Position numbers and translations under genes: made by a program. The notes below the pieces were generated by a model. It searched no databases. It saw nothing but the letters and a program-made list of their open reading frames with translations, and was not told the DNA's origin. From Micromonospora eburnea (lineage in GTDB: Bacteria > Actinomycetota > Actinomycetes > Mycobacteriales > Micromonosporaceae): a stretch of 64,000 nucleotides of DNA. The DNA lies in assembly GCF_900090225.1 (NCBI RefSeq), contig NZ_FMHY01000002.1, positions 62,001 to 126,000 of the forward strand. The letters are read 5' to 3'. Shown here in pieces: positions 34,323 to 42,453 of the stretch (positions are counted from its first letter, which is position 1; the number at the start of each line of letters is the position of its first letter).

Positions 34323-35680
34323 CACGCCCCCAGCAGACTCTGGCCGCAGACCCGGATCAGGTTGCCGGTGACCGCGCCGGTCGCCGGCCAGGCCAGCCAG
34401 CCGATCGTCTCGGCCACATCGACCGGCAGGCCGCCCTGGGCCATGCTGTTCATCCGCCGGCCCGCCTCGCGCAGCACGAGCGGCATCCGGGCGGTCAATC
34501 GGGTCTCGATGAACCCGGGCGCGACCGCGTTGAGGCTGATGCCGCGCTCGTGCAACACCGGGGCGAGCGAGTCGACCAGGCCGATCACGCCGGCCTTGCT
34601 GGTCGCGTAGTTGGTCTGCCCCCGGTTGCCGGCGATGCCGGCGATCGAGGAGACCGAGACGATCCGCCCGCCCGTCGGGATCAGGTCGCGTGCCAGCAGC
34701 ACGTCGTTGATCCGCTCCTGGCTGGAGAGGTTCACGTCGATGACCGAGTCCCAGCGGTCGGCGTCCATCCGGCCGAGGGTCTTGTCCCGGGTGATGCCGG
34801 CGTTGTGCACCACCGCGTCGACGTGCCCGTGCCGGCCGGCCAGGTGCTCGGCCAGTCGATTCGGGGCGTCCGGGGCGGTCAGGTCGAGCTGCACCGCGCT
34901 GCCGCCGATCTCGTTGGTGACCGCGGCCAGCGCGTCCCCCGCCTCCGGAACGTCCAGCGCCACGACCCGGGCGCCGTCCCGGGCGAGCACCCCGGCGAGC
35001 GCCGCGCCGATGCCCCGCGCGGCCCCGGTGACCAGGACGACCTGCCCGTCCAGCGGCCGGTCCCAGTCGGCGGGCACCGTGGCGGTGCCGGCGCCGACCC
35101 GGACCACCTGCCCCGACACGTACGCGGACCGGCCGGAGAGCAGGAAGCGCAGGGTGGCCTCCAGGCTGACCGGGGTGCCGGCGCCCCCGGCCGCCGTGAC
35201 GTACACCAGTTGGGCGGTGACGCCCCGGCCGAACTCCTTGCCGATGCTGCGGGTCAGCCCCTCCAGGGCGCGCTGGGCGGTCGCCTCGCGGGGCGAGCCG
35301 CATTCGGCCGGCGGGGTACCGAGCACGACCACCCGGCCGCTGGACCGCACGGCCCGGGCCTGCGGGTGGAAGAAGTCGTAGAGCTGACGCAGCTCGGTGG
35401 AGTCGGTGATGCCGGTGGCGTCGTACACCAGGGCGGCGAAGCGCGACGTGGCACCGGGGGTGGTGGTCGGGTCGGCCAGCTCGACCCCGGCGGCGGTCAG
35501 GATCTTGCCGACCGGCTCGGCGAGCCGGCCCCCGGTCGCGGAGCCGAGCAGGACCGGCCCGGGAACGAGCGGGTCGCCCGGCGTGTGCCGGCGCAGTCGA
35601 GGCGGATCGGGCAGCCCGAGGCGCTTGACCAGCGCGCGACCGGCCCCCGATTGGACGAAGCTCGCGTACCTGTCGGTCAT
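34322..35680 (-). CDS. fabG: High-molecular-weight 3-oxoacyl-ACP/CoA reductase (FabG4-like)
   Basis: 452 residues, the long FabG4 form rather than the 250-residue FabG. The first 200 residues are a degenerate flavodoxin-like Rossmann domain. The second is the active SDR: VTGAARGIGAALAG near 213, NAG in VVHNAGITRDK near 290, Ser in VSVSSIAG near 340 and YATSK near 353. It reduces 3-oxoacyl-CoA or -ACP with NAD(P)H. MaoC follows with a 4-base overlap. The start is only ten bases from the prophage end, so its native upstream region has been removed; its -10-like TAGGCT straddles that junction. Confidence 0.92.
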   Translation of the reverse strand: MTDRYASFVQSGAGRALVKRLGLPDPPRLRRHTPGDPLVPGPVLLGSATGGRLAEPVGKILTAAGVELADPTTTPGATSRFAALVYDATGITDSTELRQLYDFFHPQARAVRSSGRVVVLGTPPAECGSPREATAQRALEGLTRSIGKEFGRGVTAQLVYVTAAGGAGTPVSLEATLRFLLSGRSAYVSGQVVRVGAGTATVPADWDRPLDGQVVLVTGAARGIGAALAGVLARDGARVVALDVPEAGDALAAVTNEIGGSAVQLDLTAPDAPNRLAEHLAGRHGHVDAVVHNAGITRDKTLGRMDADRWDSVIDVNLSSQERINDVLLARDLIPTGGRIVSVSSIAGIAGNRGQTNYATSKAGVIGLVDSLAPVLHERGISLNAVAPGFIETRLTARMPLVLREAGRRMNSMAQGGLPVDVAETIGWLAWPATGAVTGNLIRVCGQSLLGA

Positions 35681-35689
35681 AGGCGTAGC

Positions 35690-35980
35690 CTACTGGCGAG
35701 TAGTTCCACCCTCGCCCCCGTGATCGGGCCCGAGTAGCAGCCAGAGGTAGTCGCACCCGCTCGCCGTGCTGATCTGCTTAGCGATCACCGTGATCCGGCG
35801 CGGCGCCCGGTTGTCGCGCTCCCAGTTGCGCCATGAGTCGACTGGGAGGCCGCACGCTTTCGCCGCCTCGGCGATGTTCCCCCAGCCCATGCGCTGTCTG
35901 ACCAGGGCCAGGCGAGCGCCGAACGTCGAGTCATCGGCGATCCACCCTGTGGACTGCCGGACCGTCGTAGCCATCGTCAT
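35690..35980 (-). CDS. Prophage repressor-like helix-turn-helix protein
   Basis: 96 residues from ATG 35980; the longer frame upstream is a shadow. The N-terminal half carries a Cro/C1-like helix-turn-helix: LALVRQRMGWGNIAEAAKACGLPVDSWRNWERDNRAPRR (about 24-62), where the second helix reads AEAAKACGLP. The C-terminus is short, with no protease domain, so it is not a RecA-cleaved LexA-type repressor. It is divergent from the putative excisionase, the usual place for an immunity switch. A -10-like TACGCT (minus, 35993-35988) lies seven bases from the ATG, suggesting a leaderless message. The stop lies in the att core. Confidence 0.8.
   Translation of the reverse strand: MTMATTVRQSTGWIADDSTFGARLALVRQRMGWGNIAEAAKACGLPVDSWRNWERDNRAPRRITVIAKQISTASGCDYLWLLLGPDHGGEGGTTRQ
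35691..35703. other. attL core
   Basis: TACTGGCGAGTAG, identical to 53374-53386. It is preceded by C, giving CTAC-N6-GTAG, a palindrome like that at 28347-28360. The first two bases belong to the repressor stop codon (TAG, minus strand 35692-35690). The fabG start codon is ten bases to the left. Short core and integrase type fit tyrosine-recombinase integration; the exact crossover cannot be placed within it. Confidence 0.8.
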
Positions 35981-36050
35981 GTCCGGAAGCGTAGCGGCAC
36001 CGCGCAAAGATCGCCATATCGCGCATTGATTGACACGCGGACGGGTTTCT

Positions 36051-36103
36051 GACGGAAGAGCGCGCGAGTGACGCTTGACGGCACTTCCGTCCGTGGCTAC
36101 GGT
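36051..36103 (+). promoter_or_regulatory. Early promoter with operator-like inverted repeat
   Basis: TTGACG (36075-36080), 17 bases, then TACGGT (36098-36103) form a good -35/-10 pair that ends seven bases before the ATG at 36111, so the transcript is probably leaderless. GACGGAAG (36051-36058) and CTTCCGTC (36084-36091) are inverted copies around the -35, a candidate repressor site. Confidence 0.65.
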
Positions 36104-36110
36104 CTGCCGC

Positions 36111-36305
36111 ATGGCGTCAAATCGAACGTTGCTAAGCATTCCCGAGGCATCTGCGCGTCTGGAGGTCTCGCCGTCGACCGTCCGCCGCTGGGTGAGGGCC
36201 GGCAAGCTCCGGTCCGTACCCATGCCGGGCGGGCGTGCCAAGGTCCGCGCAGACGACGTGACCGCGATCCTCAGTGGATCGCAGCCCGAGGCGGTGGCGT
36301 CTTGA
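36111..36305 (+). CDS. Excisionase-like helix-turn-helix protein
   Basis: 64 residues. The sequence LLSIPEASARLEVSPSTVRRWVRAGKLRSVPMPGGRAKVRADDV is the MerR-like excisionase/helix_turn_helix_17 pattern, with a wing (GGRAKVR). It is the first plus-strand gene of the prophage, opposite the repressor, so it may be an excisionase or a Cro-like regulator. It ends with the TTGA overlap into the next gene. Confidence 0.8.
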   Translation: MASNRTLLSIPEASARLEVSPSTVRRWVRAGKLRSVPMPGGRAKVRADDVTAILSGSQPEAVAS

Positions 36306-36820
36306 GCCAGCGCGACATGTTCCCGGCGGCCGCGCGTCCGGCCGACGAGCCGCACCCGCCGTCGTGCCCGTGCCTGCCGTGCATTGACGCGCTGATCGCC
36401 GACGTCACCCGGCCCCTGGTGATGCCCGAGCCGCGTACCGACCCGGCCGCCGGCGACCGGAAGGACGCCGCGTACGGCGACTGGCTGGCCAACCGGCCGA
36501 ACCTGCCCACCGCCGGCGGGCCCGTGCCGGAGCCGCGTACGGAGTACGTCGACGACGTCACCCGGCACGACATCTGGCCGGACGGGTGGCGGCCCGGCGT
36601 CGGCTACGTCGAGCCCGAGGCGAACCGGGGCACCCGCGGCCCGGGTACGGGTGGCGGTGCCGGCCGGCGTCCGTCCGGGCCCGGCCGCCGGCGTACGCCC
36701 GGCACCGCCGGCGGTGAGGGCCGGCCGGGCGGCTGCGCGTCCGCCACCACCGCGCTGGTTGCGCTCGTCCTCGTCGCCATGGCGGCCGCGGCCGGCCTCG
36801 TCTGGCTGGCCGCCCACTGA
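36302..36820 (+). CDS. Prophage early protein with C-terminal membrane helix
   Basis: 172 residues if started at TTG 36302 (overlapping the upstream stop); ATG 36317 is an alternative. The N-terminal part has a CPCLPC cysteine group near 25 and two EPRT repeats; the middle is Gly/Arg/Pro-rich; a single hydrophobic helix (about 145-168) ends the protein, predicting a tail-anchored membrane protein. I do not recognise a family. Confidence 0.6.
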   Translation: MSQRDMFPAAARPADEPHPPSCPCLPCIDALIADVTRPLVMPEPRTDPAAGDRKDAAYGDWLANRPNLPTAGGPVPEPRTEYVDDVTRHDIWPDGWRPGVGYVEPEANRGTRGPGTGGGAGRRPSGPGRRRTPGTAGGEGRPGGCASATTALVALVLVAMAAAAGLVWLAAH

Positions 36821-36825
36821 TCCCC

Positions 36826-36863
36826 GGCGGCCGGCCGTGACCACCACAATCCGGCCGGCCGCC
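36826..36863. terminator. Hairpin in early region
   Basis: GGCGGCCGGCC (36826-36836) and GGCCGGCCGCC (36853-36863) form a perfect 11-bp stem with a 16-base loop just after the gene stop. GC-only, no T-tract; possible terminator or attenuator. Confidence 0.55.
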
Positions 36864-36960
36864 GGGCGCGTACGCGCGCGCCGGGCCCGATACGGCCCAC
36901 GTTCAGCCGTGCTTCCCCCGGGCCCGGCGCGCGCCCTCATCTCTGACTCAAGGAGTGATC

Positions 36961-37356
36961 ATGACGTATCCGACACCGACACCGGACAACCCCCTGCTCT
37001 CCGGCGAGCTGACCGCAGCCGATCGTGACCTACTCGCCGCGGTGCACTGCTGGGCCCGCACGCACGGCTGGACCGCGCACGACTGGATGGGGTGGATCAA
37101 CGCCGCCGACTCCAGCCAGGCGACCGCCGGCGTACGTATCGAGCGGGTGGGCGGGTGCGGTGTGTCCGTGTTCACCCGCCCGACCAAGGACCACCCCTGG
37201 CCGGTCCGGGCCATATTCCGTCCGGTGCGCAGCGTCGGGGAGGGCGTCGACGCCTTGATCGACCTCGGGGTTCTGCCGCCGTTCCCGTGGGACACCGGCA
37301 CTCGCACGCCTCGCTACTGGCCGACCGCCGCGGCGTACACCGCGCTGGGGGCGTGA
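36961..37356 (+). CDS. Prophage hypothetical protein
   Basis: 131 residues from ATG 36961 with AAGGAGTGATC upstream, one of the clearest ribosome sites in the element. Soluble, with Trp-rich stretches (CWARTHGWTAHDWMGWINAADS) and no known motif. The DNA composition is like that of its neighbours. It starts a chain of small early genes. Confidence 0.65.
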   Translation: MTYPTPTPDNPLLSGELTAADRDLLAAVHCWARTHGWTAHDWMGWINAADSSQATAGVRIERVGGCGVSVFTRPTKDHPWPVRAIFRPVRSVGEGVDALIDLGVLPPFPWDTGTRTPRYWPTAAAYTALGA

Positions 37357-37359
37357 CCG

Positions 37360-37455
37360 ATGTCCGCCACGCTGCTGATTTTCGTGTGGACCGCGGCCGC
37401 GACCGCCGGCGCGTACCTGGTCGGCTTCGCCGCCGGGCGGTGGTCCAAGGCATGA
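37360..37455 (+). CDS. Tiny single-helix membrane protein
   Basis: 31 residues: one hydrophobic helix (LLIFVWTAAATAGAYLVGFAAG) ending in RWSKA. It begins four bases after the previous stop and its stop overlaps the ATG of the next gene (ATGA at 37452-37455), which supports translation. Function unknown. Confidence 0.55.
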   Translation: MSATLLIFVWTAAATAGAYLVGFAAGRWSKA

Positions 37456-37613
37456 CCCCGGTCCGCTGCCGGCTCTGCGGCCGGCTGTGCACGTCGCCGA
37501 CGTCCAGGGCCCGCCGCATCGGCGACAAGTGCTGGCGCAAGCTGCGCCGCCAGCACCACGTCCAGGACGAGTTGCTGCCCGTCGTCGACGTCCATGTGCC
37601 GGGGGTGAGCTGA
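37452..37613 (+). CDS. DUF6011-like zinc-finger mini protein
   Basis: 53 residues. CRLCGRLCTSPTSRARRIGD followed by KCWRKL gives cysteines spaced as in the small DUF6011 zinc-binding proteins common in actinophages (CxxCGRxLxxPxSRxxGxGxxC). It overlaps both neighbours (ATGA before, TGATG after). Probably DNA- or protein-binding. Confidence 0.65.
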   Translation: MTPVRCRLCGRLCTSPTSRARRIGDKCWRKLRRQHHVQDELLPVVDVHVPGVS

Positions 37614-37843
37614 TGGCGCGCACGATCGGCCGCGCGATCGGCCTGGAGGTGTGGGCGCATGGCACCTGGGACGAGATCGCCCAGCTGCGCGCCCAGCTGG
37701 CCGCGATGGGCCTGATCGTCGTGCCCGAGCCGGACTCGACGGACACCCAGGCGTGCCGGACCGACCCGATGCCGCCGACCCCGATCGCCGGCGAGCGGGG
37801 CCGCTACCGCTGGTATGGGCGGGTCCGTGTCCGCAAGGCCTGA
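37613..37843 (+). CDS. Small prophage protein
   Basis: 76 residues starting in the TGATG overlap with the zinc-finger gene. MARTIGRAIGLEVWAHGTWDEIAQLRAQLAAMG shows an alpha/beta pattern and the C-terminus is basic (RYRWYGRVRVRKA), which may bind nucleic acid. No family recognised. Confidence 0.55.
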   Translation: MARTIGRAIGLEVWAHGTWDEIAQLRAQLAAMGLIVVPEPDSTDTQACRTDPMPPTPIAGERGRYRWYGRVRVRKA

Positions 37844-37891
37844 GCAGCACCACCCAGCGCAACCCGCACAACTCCAGGAAGGCACCGCCCC

Positions 37892-38842
37892 GTGTGGCTC
37901 CGCATCGACGACAAGCTGATTACCTCGGTCAAAATCCGTGGCCTCGTCGATGACGGGGCCACCGGCGTACGCGCCACAGAACAGCGATGCGCCACGATCG
38001 GCCATTGGCTTCAGATCGTGACCTGGGTGGCCGGTGCCGGCACTGACGGGTTCGTCCCGGCCGACGTCGTCGACGAGTACGGCACCAAGGCCACCACGGC
38101 GCGGCTGCTGCGCGCCCGGTACGGCCGGGCGCCGCTGCTGCACGTACGTAACCCGGACGGAACGACGCCGGCGTGTCCGTGCCTCGACGGCCGCACCTGG
38201 CACGCCGACTACGCCTACGCCGTACATGACTACCTCGACCGCAACCCGAGCCGCAGCGAGAACGACGTCCACCGCGCGAAGAAACGCGAGCTGCGCGACG
38301 CCAAGCTCAAGCGGCAGGTACGCGACCGCGACCGGGACCGGTGCCGCTACTGCGGCCGCCTGTGCAAGCACAGCGACAGGATCACCGACGAGGGCATGAC
38401 GTTCGACCACGTTGACCCCGAGGTGGCCGCCGGGATGGACAACCTTGTCGTGGCGTGCCGCGGCTGCAACAACCGTAAGAACCGGCGCACGCCCGAGCAG
38501 GCGGACATGGTGCTGTTGCCCGTACCTACCACCGACCAGACCAACGACGGAACCTACGACGGACCTACGACAGAACCTGCGACCGTCGCAGGTCCGGTCA
38601 CAGGTGCAGTCGCGTGTCCGGTCACCGGTGTGCGCGCAGATCTACGCCCAGACCAGGGACGGTCACAGGAGCGGACCTCTCCCGGACGGGACGGGGCGGG
38701 CATCGTCACAGGTTCATCGACGAGGCTCGGGCCTCCCGATACTGTCCGACCAGCCGGCAGGGCATCCCCGTACCTGCGCCCCCGCGTACCCAAGGCCGGG
38801 CATCCCCCGGACGTTCCTCGCCCTGGCATGGATGAACCGTGA
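37892..38842 (+). CDS. HNH endonuclease-domain protein
   Basis: 316 residues from GTG 37892. The first 110 residues look like a phage winged-helix region (VTWVAGAGTDGFVPADVVDEYG). The HNH module lies at about 145-210: DRCRYCGRLC, MTFDHVDPEVAAGMDNLVVACRGCNNRK, with two CxxC pairs and the His of FDH. The C-terminal 100 residues are a Pro/Thr-rich, low-complexity tail. It may nick DNA in replication or recombination, the nearest thing to a replication gene in this element. Confidence 0.8.
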   Translation: MWLRIDDKLITSVKIRGLVDDGATGVRATEQRCATIGHWLQIVTWVAGAGTDGFVPADVVDEYGTKATTARLLRARYGRAPLLHVRNPDGTTPACPCLDGRTWHADYAYAVHDYLDRNPSRSENDVHRAKKRELRDAKLKRQVRDRDRDRCRYCGRLCKHSDRITDEGMTFDHVDPEVAAGMDNLVVACRGCNNRKNRRTPEQADMVLLPVPTTDQTNDGTYDGPTTEPATVAGPVTGAVACPVTGVRADLRPDQGRSQERTSPGRDGAGIVTGSSTRLGPPDTVRPAGRASPYLRPRVPKAGHPPDVPRPGMDEP

Positions 38843-38857
38843 CCGGATACTTGGATC

Positions 38858-39169
38858 ATGTCGGCAAGCTGGGCGAGCGGGAGCACCAGGCGGTGGAGAA
38901 CCGTGCGCGCGTTCGTGCTCTGGCGCGACGGCTACCGGTGCCGGGCGCACGCGGACGGCTGGTGCGATCGGGTGCCCGGGTCGCATCGGTGTACGGGCCG
39001 GGCCGAGTTGACCGGGCCGAACGCGGGGCACGCGCACCACACGCGCGGCCGCGCGGTGACCGGCGATGATCCGGCGTACATCGTGGCCAGCTGCGCGGCG
39101 TGCAACCTGCATATCGGTGACCCGACCGAGCACGTCGACCCACCGAACAGGCCGGTGACTCGATGGTGA
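38858..39169 (+). CDS. HNH endonuclease upstream of terminase
   Basis: 103 residues. LWRDGYRCRAHADGWCDRV, GHAHHTRGRAVTGDDPAYIVASCAACNLHIGD shows the HNH fold with His-His in place of the DH pair and paired cysteines. Phages of the HK97 type often encode such a protein next to the terminase, where it is needed for DNA packaging at cos ends. That role is inferred from position. It overlaps nothing and ends before a T-rich terminator. Confidence 0.82.
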   Translation: MSASWASGSTRRWRTVRAFVLWRDGYRCRAHADGWCDRVPGSHRCTGRAELTGPNAGHAHHTRGRAVTGDDPAYIVASCAACNLHIGDPTEHVDPPNRPVTRW

Positions 39170-39304
39170 GATCTCGCTTCCTAGGACGCGATGCGCGTTC
39201 GTGCACGCGGTCGACGCCGGCGCGAGCGCGACCGCGCAGCGCGGCGCGAAAAGTTCGGAGCCTGACCCCAGGGACACCCGCGCCCTGTCCTTTTCTCTCC
39301 CCCC

Positions 39305-39328
39305 GGGCCTCCGGAGGCCCCGGTTTTT
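39305..39328 (+). terminator. Intrinsic terminator before terminase genes
   Basis: A perfect 16-base palindrome GGGCCTCCGGAGGCCC (39305-39320) followed by GGTTTTT (39322-39328). It is one of the few classical stem-plus-U-tract terminators in the window and separates early from late genes. Confidence 0.75.
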
Positions 39329-39347
39329 CGCCAGAGCGGGGCAATTC

Positions 39348-39752
39348 GTGACGATTTCCAGCAAACTTCGCCTTGCGTTGCAGGAAACGCCCCGGTTGCC
39401 TCGGGATGCCGCCACGGTGGAGCTCGCGTTGACGTACGCCCGCCAGTTGGACCGGCTGATCAAGCGGTTGGGCGAGGAAGAGGCGATCGACTCGCCGGTG
39501 CACCACAAACGGGTGATCACCGAGGTCGACATCATCGGTCGCAGGCTTGAGGCCACGCTTGACCGGTTGGGGATGAGTCCGGGCGCCCGGCCGGCGGTGC
39601 GTGGTGGAGGACAGGAGGCCGGCGGTGACCCTGCAAGCGGTCAGCTCGACCAGCTGCGAGCCGACGCCGCCGCCGGCGGAGGTGGTGCCGCTGGGCTCGA
39701 TTACACCGAGGCTGTGGACCCGGCCGTTACGGCCGCTGACGCCGGAGACTAG
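39348..39752 (+). CDS. Terminase small subunit-like protein
   Basis: 134 residues from GTG 39348. Helical N-terminal half (LRLALQETPRLPRDAATVELALTYARQLDRLIKRLG) typical of the short phage terminase small subunits of actinophages; the C-terminal part is Gly/Ala-rich. It overlaps the large terminase gene by 128 bases in another frame, so the end of one of the two must be in overlapping code. It should recognise the packaging site and recruit the large subunit. Confidence 0.7.
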   Translation: MTISSKLRLALQETPRLPRDAATVELALTYARQLDRLIKRLGEEEAIDSPVHHKRVITEVDIIGRRLEATLDRLGMSPGARPAVRGGGQEAGGDPASGQLDQLRADAAAGGGGAAGLDYTEAVDPAVTAADAGD

Positions 39753-41175
39753 CTACGGCTTCCGGGTCATCTGGTTCGCCCGGGAGATCCTGCGTCAGCC
39801 GTTGGACCCGTGGCAGCAGTGGTGCGTGATCCACCTGGGCGAGTTGCTGCCCGACGGGCGGCCGCGGTTCCGCCAGATCCTCATCATCGTCGCCCGCCAG
39901 AACGGCAAGACGCACCTGTGCAAGGTGTTGGCGTTGTACTGGATGTTCGTCGAGCGGCAGGCCATGGTGTTCGGCACCTCAACCGACCTGGAGCAGGCCA
40001 AGGAGGCGTGGGAGTTCGCCGTCGAGCTCGCCCAGCAAACGCCGGCGCTCGCCGCCCGGGTGCGCTCCGTCCGGATCGGCAACGGGCAACAGGTCCTGTC
40101 GACCACCGACCGCTGCGCGTACAAGATCGGCGCGGCGACCCGCAAGGGCGGCCGCGGCAAGACGATCCGCCGGGCGATCGGTGACGAGCTGCGCGAGCAG
40201 CACACCTGGGAGGCGTACAACGCGGTCACGTTCGCCACGAACGCGGTGCCGGAAGCCCAGATCGTCTACATCACCAACCAGGGCGACGTCCGGTCGGTGG
40301 TGTTGCGGGCCCTGCGTACCGCCGCGGTGAAGTTCGTCGAGACCGGCGAGGGCGACCCGCGGCTGGGCATCCTGGAGTATTCGGCCCCGCCCGGTACGCA
40401 CATCACCGACCCGGCCGGCTGGGCTGCGGCCAACCCGCAGCTGGGCCGGCGGATGGACCCGGACGTCATCGCCGGCGCCGCCACGCGCCTGGCCATGCCG
40501 GGCGCCGACCCGGAGGAGGTCGCCGGGTTCGTCACCGAGGTCCTGTGCATGTCGGTGCCGAAGCTGAATCCGGCGCTCGACCCGACCGGCTGGGGCGAAT
40601 GCAAGGTGCCCGGAACCCTCGACGACGCCCGGTCCCGGCTCGCGCTGTGCATCGACCTGTCCCCGGACACCACGCACGCCGTCCTTGCCGCGGCGGCCGT
40701 TCTCGAGGACGGCCGGGTCCGAGTGGAGACGGTGCACGAGTGGACCGGGCCGGCGGCCGCGGCCGCCATGGAACGCGAGCTGCCCGGCTGGGTGGCCAAG
40801 CTGCGGCCCCGGGTGCTCGGCTGGTTCCCGACGGGCCCGGCGGCCGCCGTGGCGGCCCGGGTCGCGGACCGCCGCAAGGCCGGCGTGCGGGACTGGCCGC
40901 CGCCCGGCGTGACCGTCGCCGGGATCCGAGGCGAGACGTCCGCCGTCTGCATGGGGCTGGCGAAGGAGGTCAACGGGCGGACGGTGGTGCACTCCGGTCA
41001 GGACATGCTCGACGCCCAGGCCGAAGCCGTCGAGAAGAGCCCCGGTGACGCCTGGGTGTTCGTGCGCGCCGGCGGCAGCGCCGCCGCGGTGTACGCCGTC
41101 GCCGGCGCTGTCCACCTGGCCCGCACGCTGCCGACGCCCCCGCCGCCCCTCGCGGTGGTGACCGCGCGCCGGTGA
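39625..41175 (+). CDS. Terminase large subunit
   Basis: 516 residues from GTG 39625, chosen because AGGAGG (39613-39618) is at the right distance; GTG 39601 is the alternative. The ATPase part carries a Walker-A-like VARQNGKTHL near 90 and a long strand-helix series; the nuclease part follows from about 320 with LALCIDLSPDTTHAV. It packages DNA into the prohead. The HK97/P27-like family is indicated by WQQWCVIHLGEL and RGKTIRRAIGDELRE. Confidence 0.92.
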   Translation: MTLQAVSSTSCEPTPPPAEVVPLGSITPRLWTRPLRPLTPETSYGFRVIWFAREILRQPLDPWQQWCVIHLGELLPDGRPRFRQILIIVARQNGKTHLCKVLALYWMFVERQAMVFGTSTDLEQAKEAWEFAVELAQQTPALAARVRSVRIGNGQQVLSTTDRCAYKIGAATRKGGRGKTIRRAIGDELREQHTWEAYNAVTFATNAVPEAQIVYITNQGDVRSVVLRALRTAAVKFVETGEGDPRLGILEYSAPPGTHITDPAGWAAANPQLGRRMDPDVIAGAATRLAMPGADPEEVAGFVTEVLCMSVPKLNPALDPTGWGECKVPGTLDDARSRLALCIDLSPDTTHAVLAAAAVLEDGRVRVETVHEWTGPAAAAAMERELPGWVAKLRPRVLGWFPTGPAAAVAARVADRRKAGVRDWPPPGVTVAGIRGETSAVCMGLAKEVNGRTVVHSGQDMLDAQAEAVEKSPGDAWVFVRAGGSAAAVYAVAGAVHLARTLPTPPPPLAVVTARR

Positions 41176-41223
41176 CGCGATCCTCAATTCCGGAATTCGA
41201 TCACACGAGATACCCTTCCGGTT

Positions 41224-42453
41224 ATGGGGTGGAGGTTGTGGCGTCGCCGGCGCCCGGCGCAAGCGCCGAGTGACCTGGTCAGCATCTCTGACCCCGCGCT
41301 GGCCGAGTATTTCCGGATCGGTGTCGGCAACTACTCGGGCGTGCCGGTGGGGGAGGCCACCGCGCTGGGCCTGTCGGCCATGTGGCGCGCGGTGAACCTG
41401 GTGTCCGGGACCATCGCCATGCTGCCGATGCCCACTGTCCGCGAGGTCGACGGCGTGGTGACCCGTGTCCGGTCGGTGTTCGACGATCCCGGCGGGGTGG
41501 TCGGCATGACGCCGTTCGAGTGGAAACAGACCGTGATCGCGCATCAGATGATGCACGGTGCCGCGTGTCTGGCCCACGTGTACAACGTGGGCGGTGCCCT
41601 GGCCGGCCTGGTGCCGATCCACCCGGGAAGCGTGCAGGTCGACCCGCCGCCGAAACAGGCGGCCAGCGAGCTGTCCACGCCCTACCAGCGCACGTATACG
41701 GCGTTCTTGCAGGACGGGTCCCGGCGCGAGTTCACCGACAAGACCATGACGTACTGCCCGGCCCTGTCGTTGGACGGCCGCCGCGGCGTCGGCCTGCTCC
41801 AGGTCGCCGCCAACAGCCTGGGCATCGCCGTGGCGGGGGACCGGGCCGCGGGCAAGATGTTCTCCGACGGCGCCCTGATGTCCGGCCTCGCCACCCCCGA
41901 GGAAGGGGAACAATGGGGCCCGGACGACGCCCAGCACATCAAGCAGGACCTCGACCTGAAAACGGCCGGGTGGGAGAACGCCTCCGGGATCGCGGTGATC
42001 AACCGGCGGATCCACCTGCAGAAGTGGCAGATGACCAACGAAGAGGCGCAGTTCCATTCCTCCCGCCAGTTCCAGATCGAGGAGATCGCACGCTTCACCG
42101 GCGTGCCGCCGCATCTGCTGATGCAGACCGAGAAGCAGACCAGCTGGGGCACCGGTGTGGCCGAGCAGAACCGCGGCTTGTCCCGCTACACCCTGGCCCA
42201 CTGGACGGCACGCCTCGAACAGCGGCTGTCCCGCCTGCTCGCCGCGCCCCGGTCGGTGCGGTTCGACTACCACGAGTGGGAGAGGCCGACCCCCGAGCAG
42301 GAGATCGACCTGCTGATCAAGCAGACCGGCAAGCCGATCCTCACCGTGAACGAGGCTCGTGCCCGGCTCGGTCTGCCGCCCATCGCCGGCGGTGACGTGT
42401 TGGCGCTGCCGTCGCCGCAGCCCGGCCAGCAGCCCCAGGAGGTACCGGCGTGA
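41224..42453 (+). CDS. Portal protein (HK97 type)
   Basis: 409 residues. ALGLSAMWRAVNLVSGTIAMLP near 45, GMTPFEWKQTVIAHQMMHG near 100 and the EEIARFTGVPPHLLM stretch near 285 are standard for the HK97 portal family. It forms the twelve-fold ring through which DNA enters and leaves. The stop overlaps the protease gene start (GTGA at 42450). Confidence 0.94.
   Translation: MGWRLWRRRRPAQAPSDLVSISDPALAEYFRIGVGNYSGVPVGEATALGLSAMWRAVNLVSGTIAMLPMPTVREVDGVVTRVRSVFDDPGGVVGMTPFEWKQTVIAHQMMHGAACLAHVYNVGGALAGLVPIHPGSVQVDPPPKQAASELSTPYQRTYTAFLQDGSRREFTDKTMTYCPALSLDGRRGVGLLQVAANSLGIAVAGDRAAGKMFSDGALMSGLATPEEGEQWGPDDAQHIKQDLDLKTAGWENASGIAVINRRIHLQKWQMTNEEAQFHSSRQFQIEEIARFTGVPPHLLMQTEKQTSWGTGVAEQNRGLSRYTLAHWTARLEQRLSRLLAAPRSVRFDYHEWERPTPEQEIDLLIKQTGKPILTVNEARARLGLPPIAGGDVLALPSPQPGQQPQEVPA

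Noticed and set aside
34323..35756. N-terminal extension of the MaoC-like frame across fabG
   Set aside because: The extra 478 codons lie in another frame of fabG and are Arg/Gly/Pro-rich. The ATG at 34322, overlapping the fabG stop, is the natural start.
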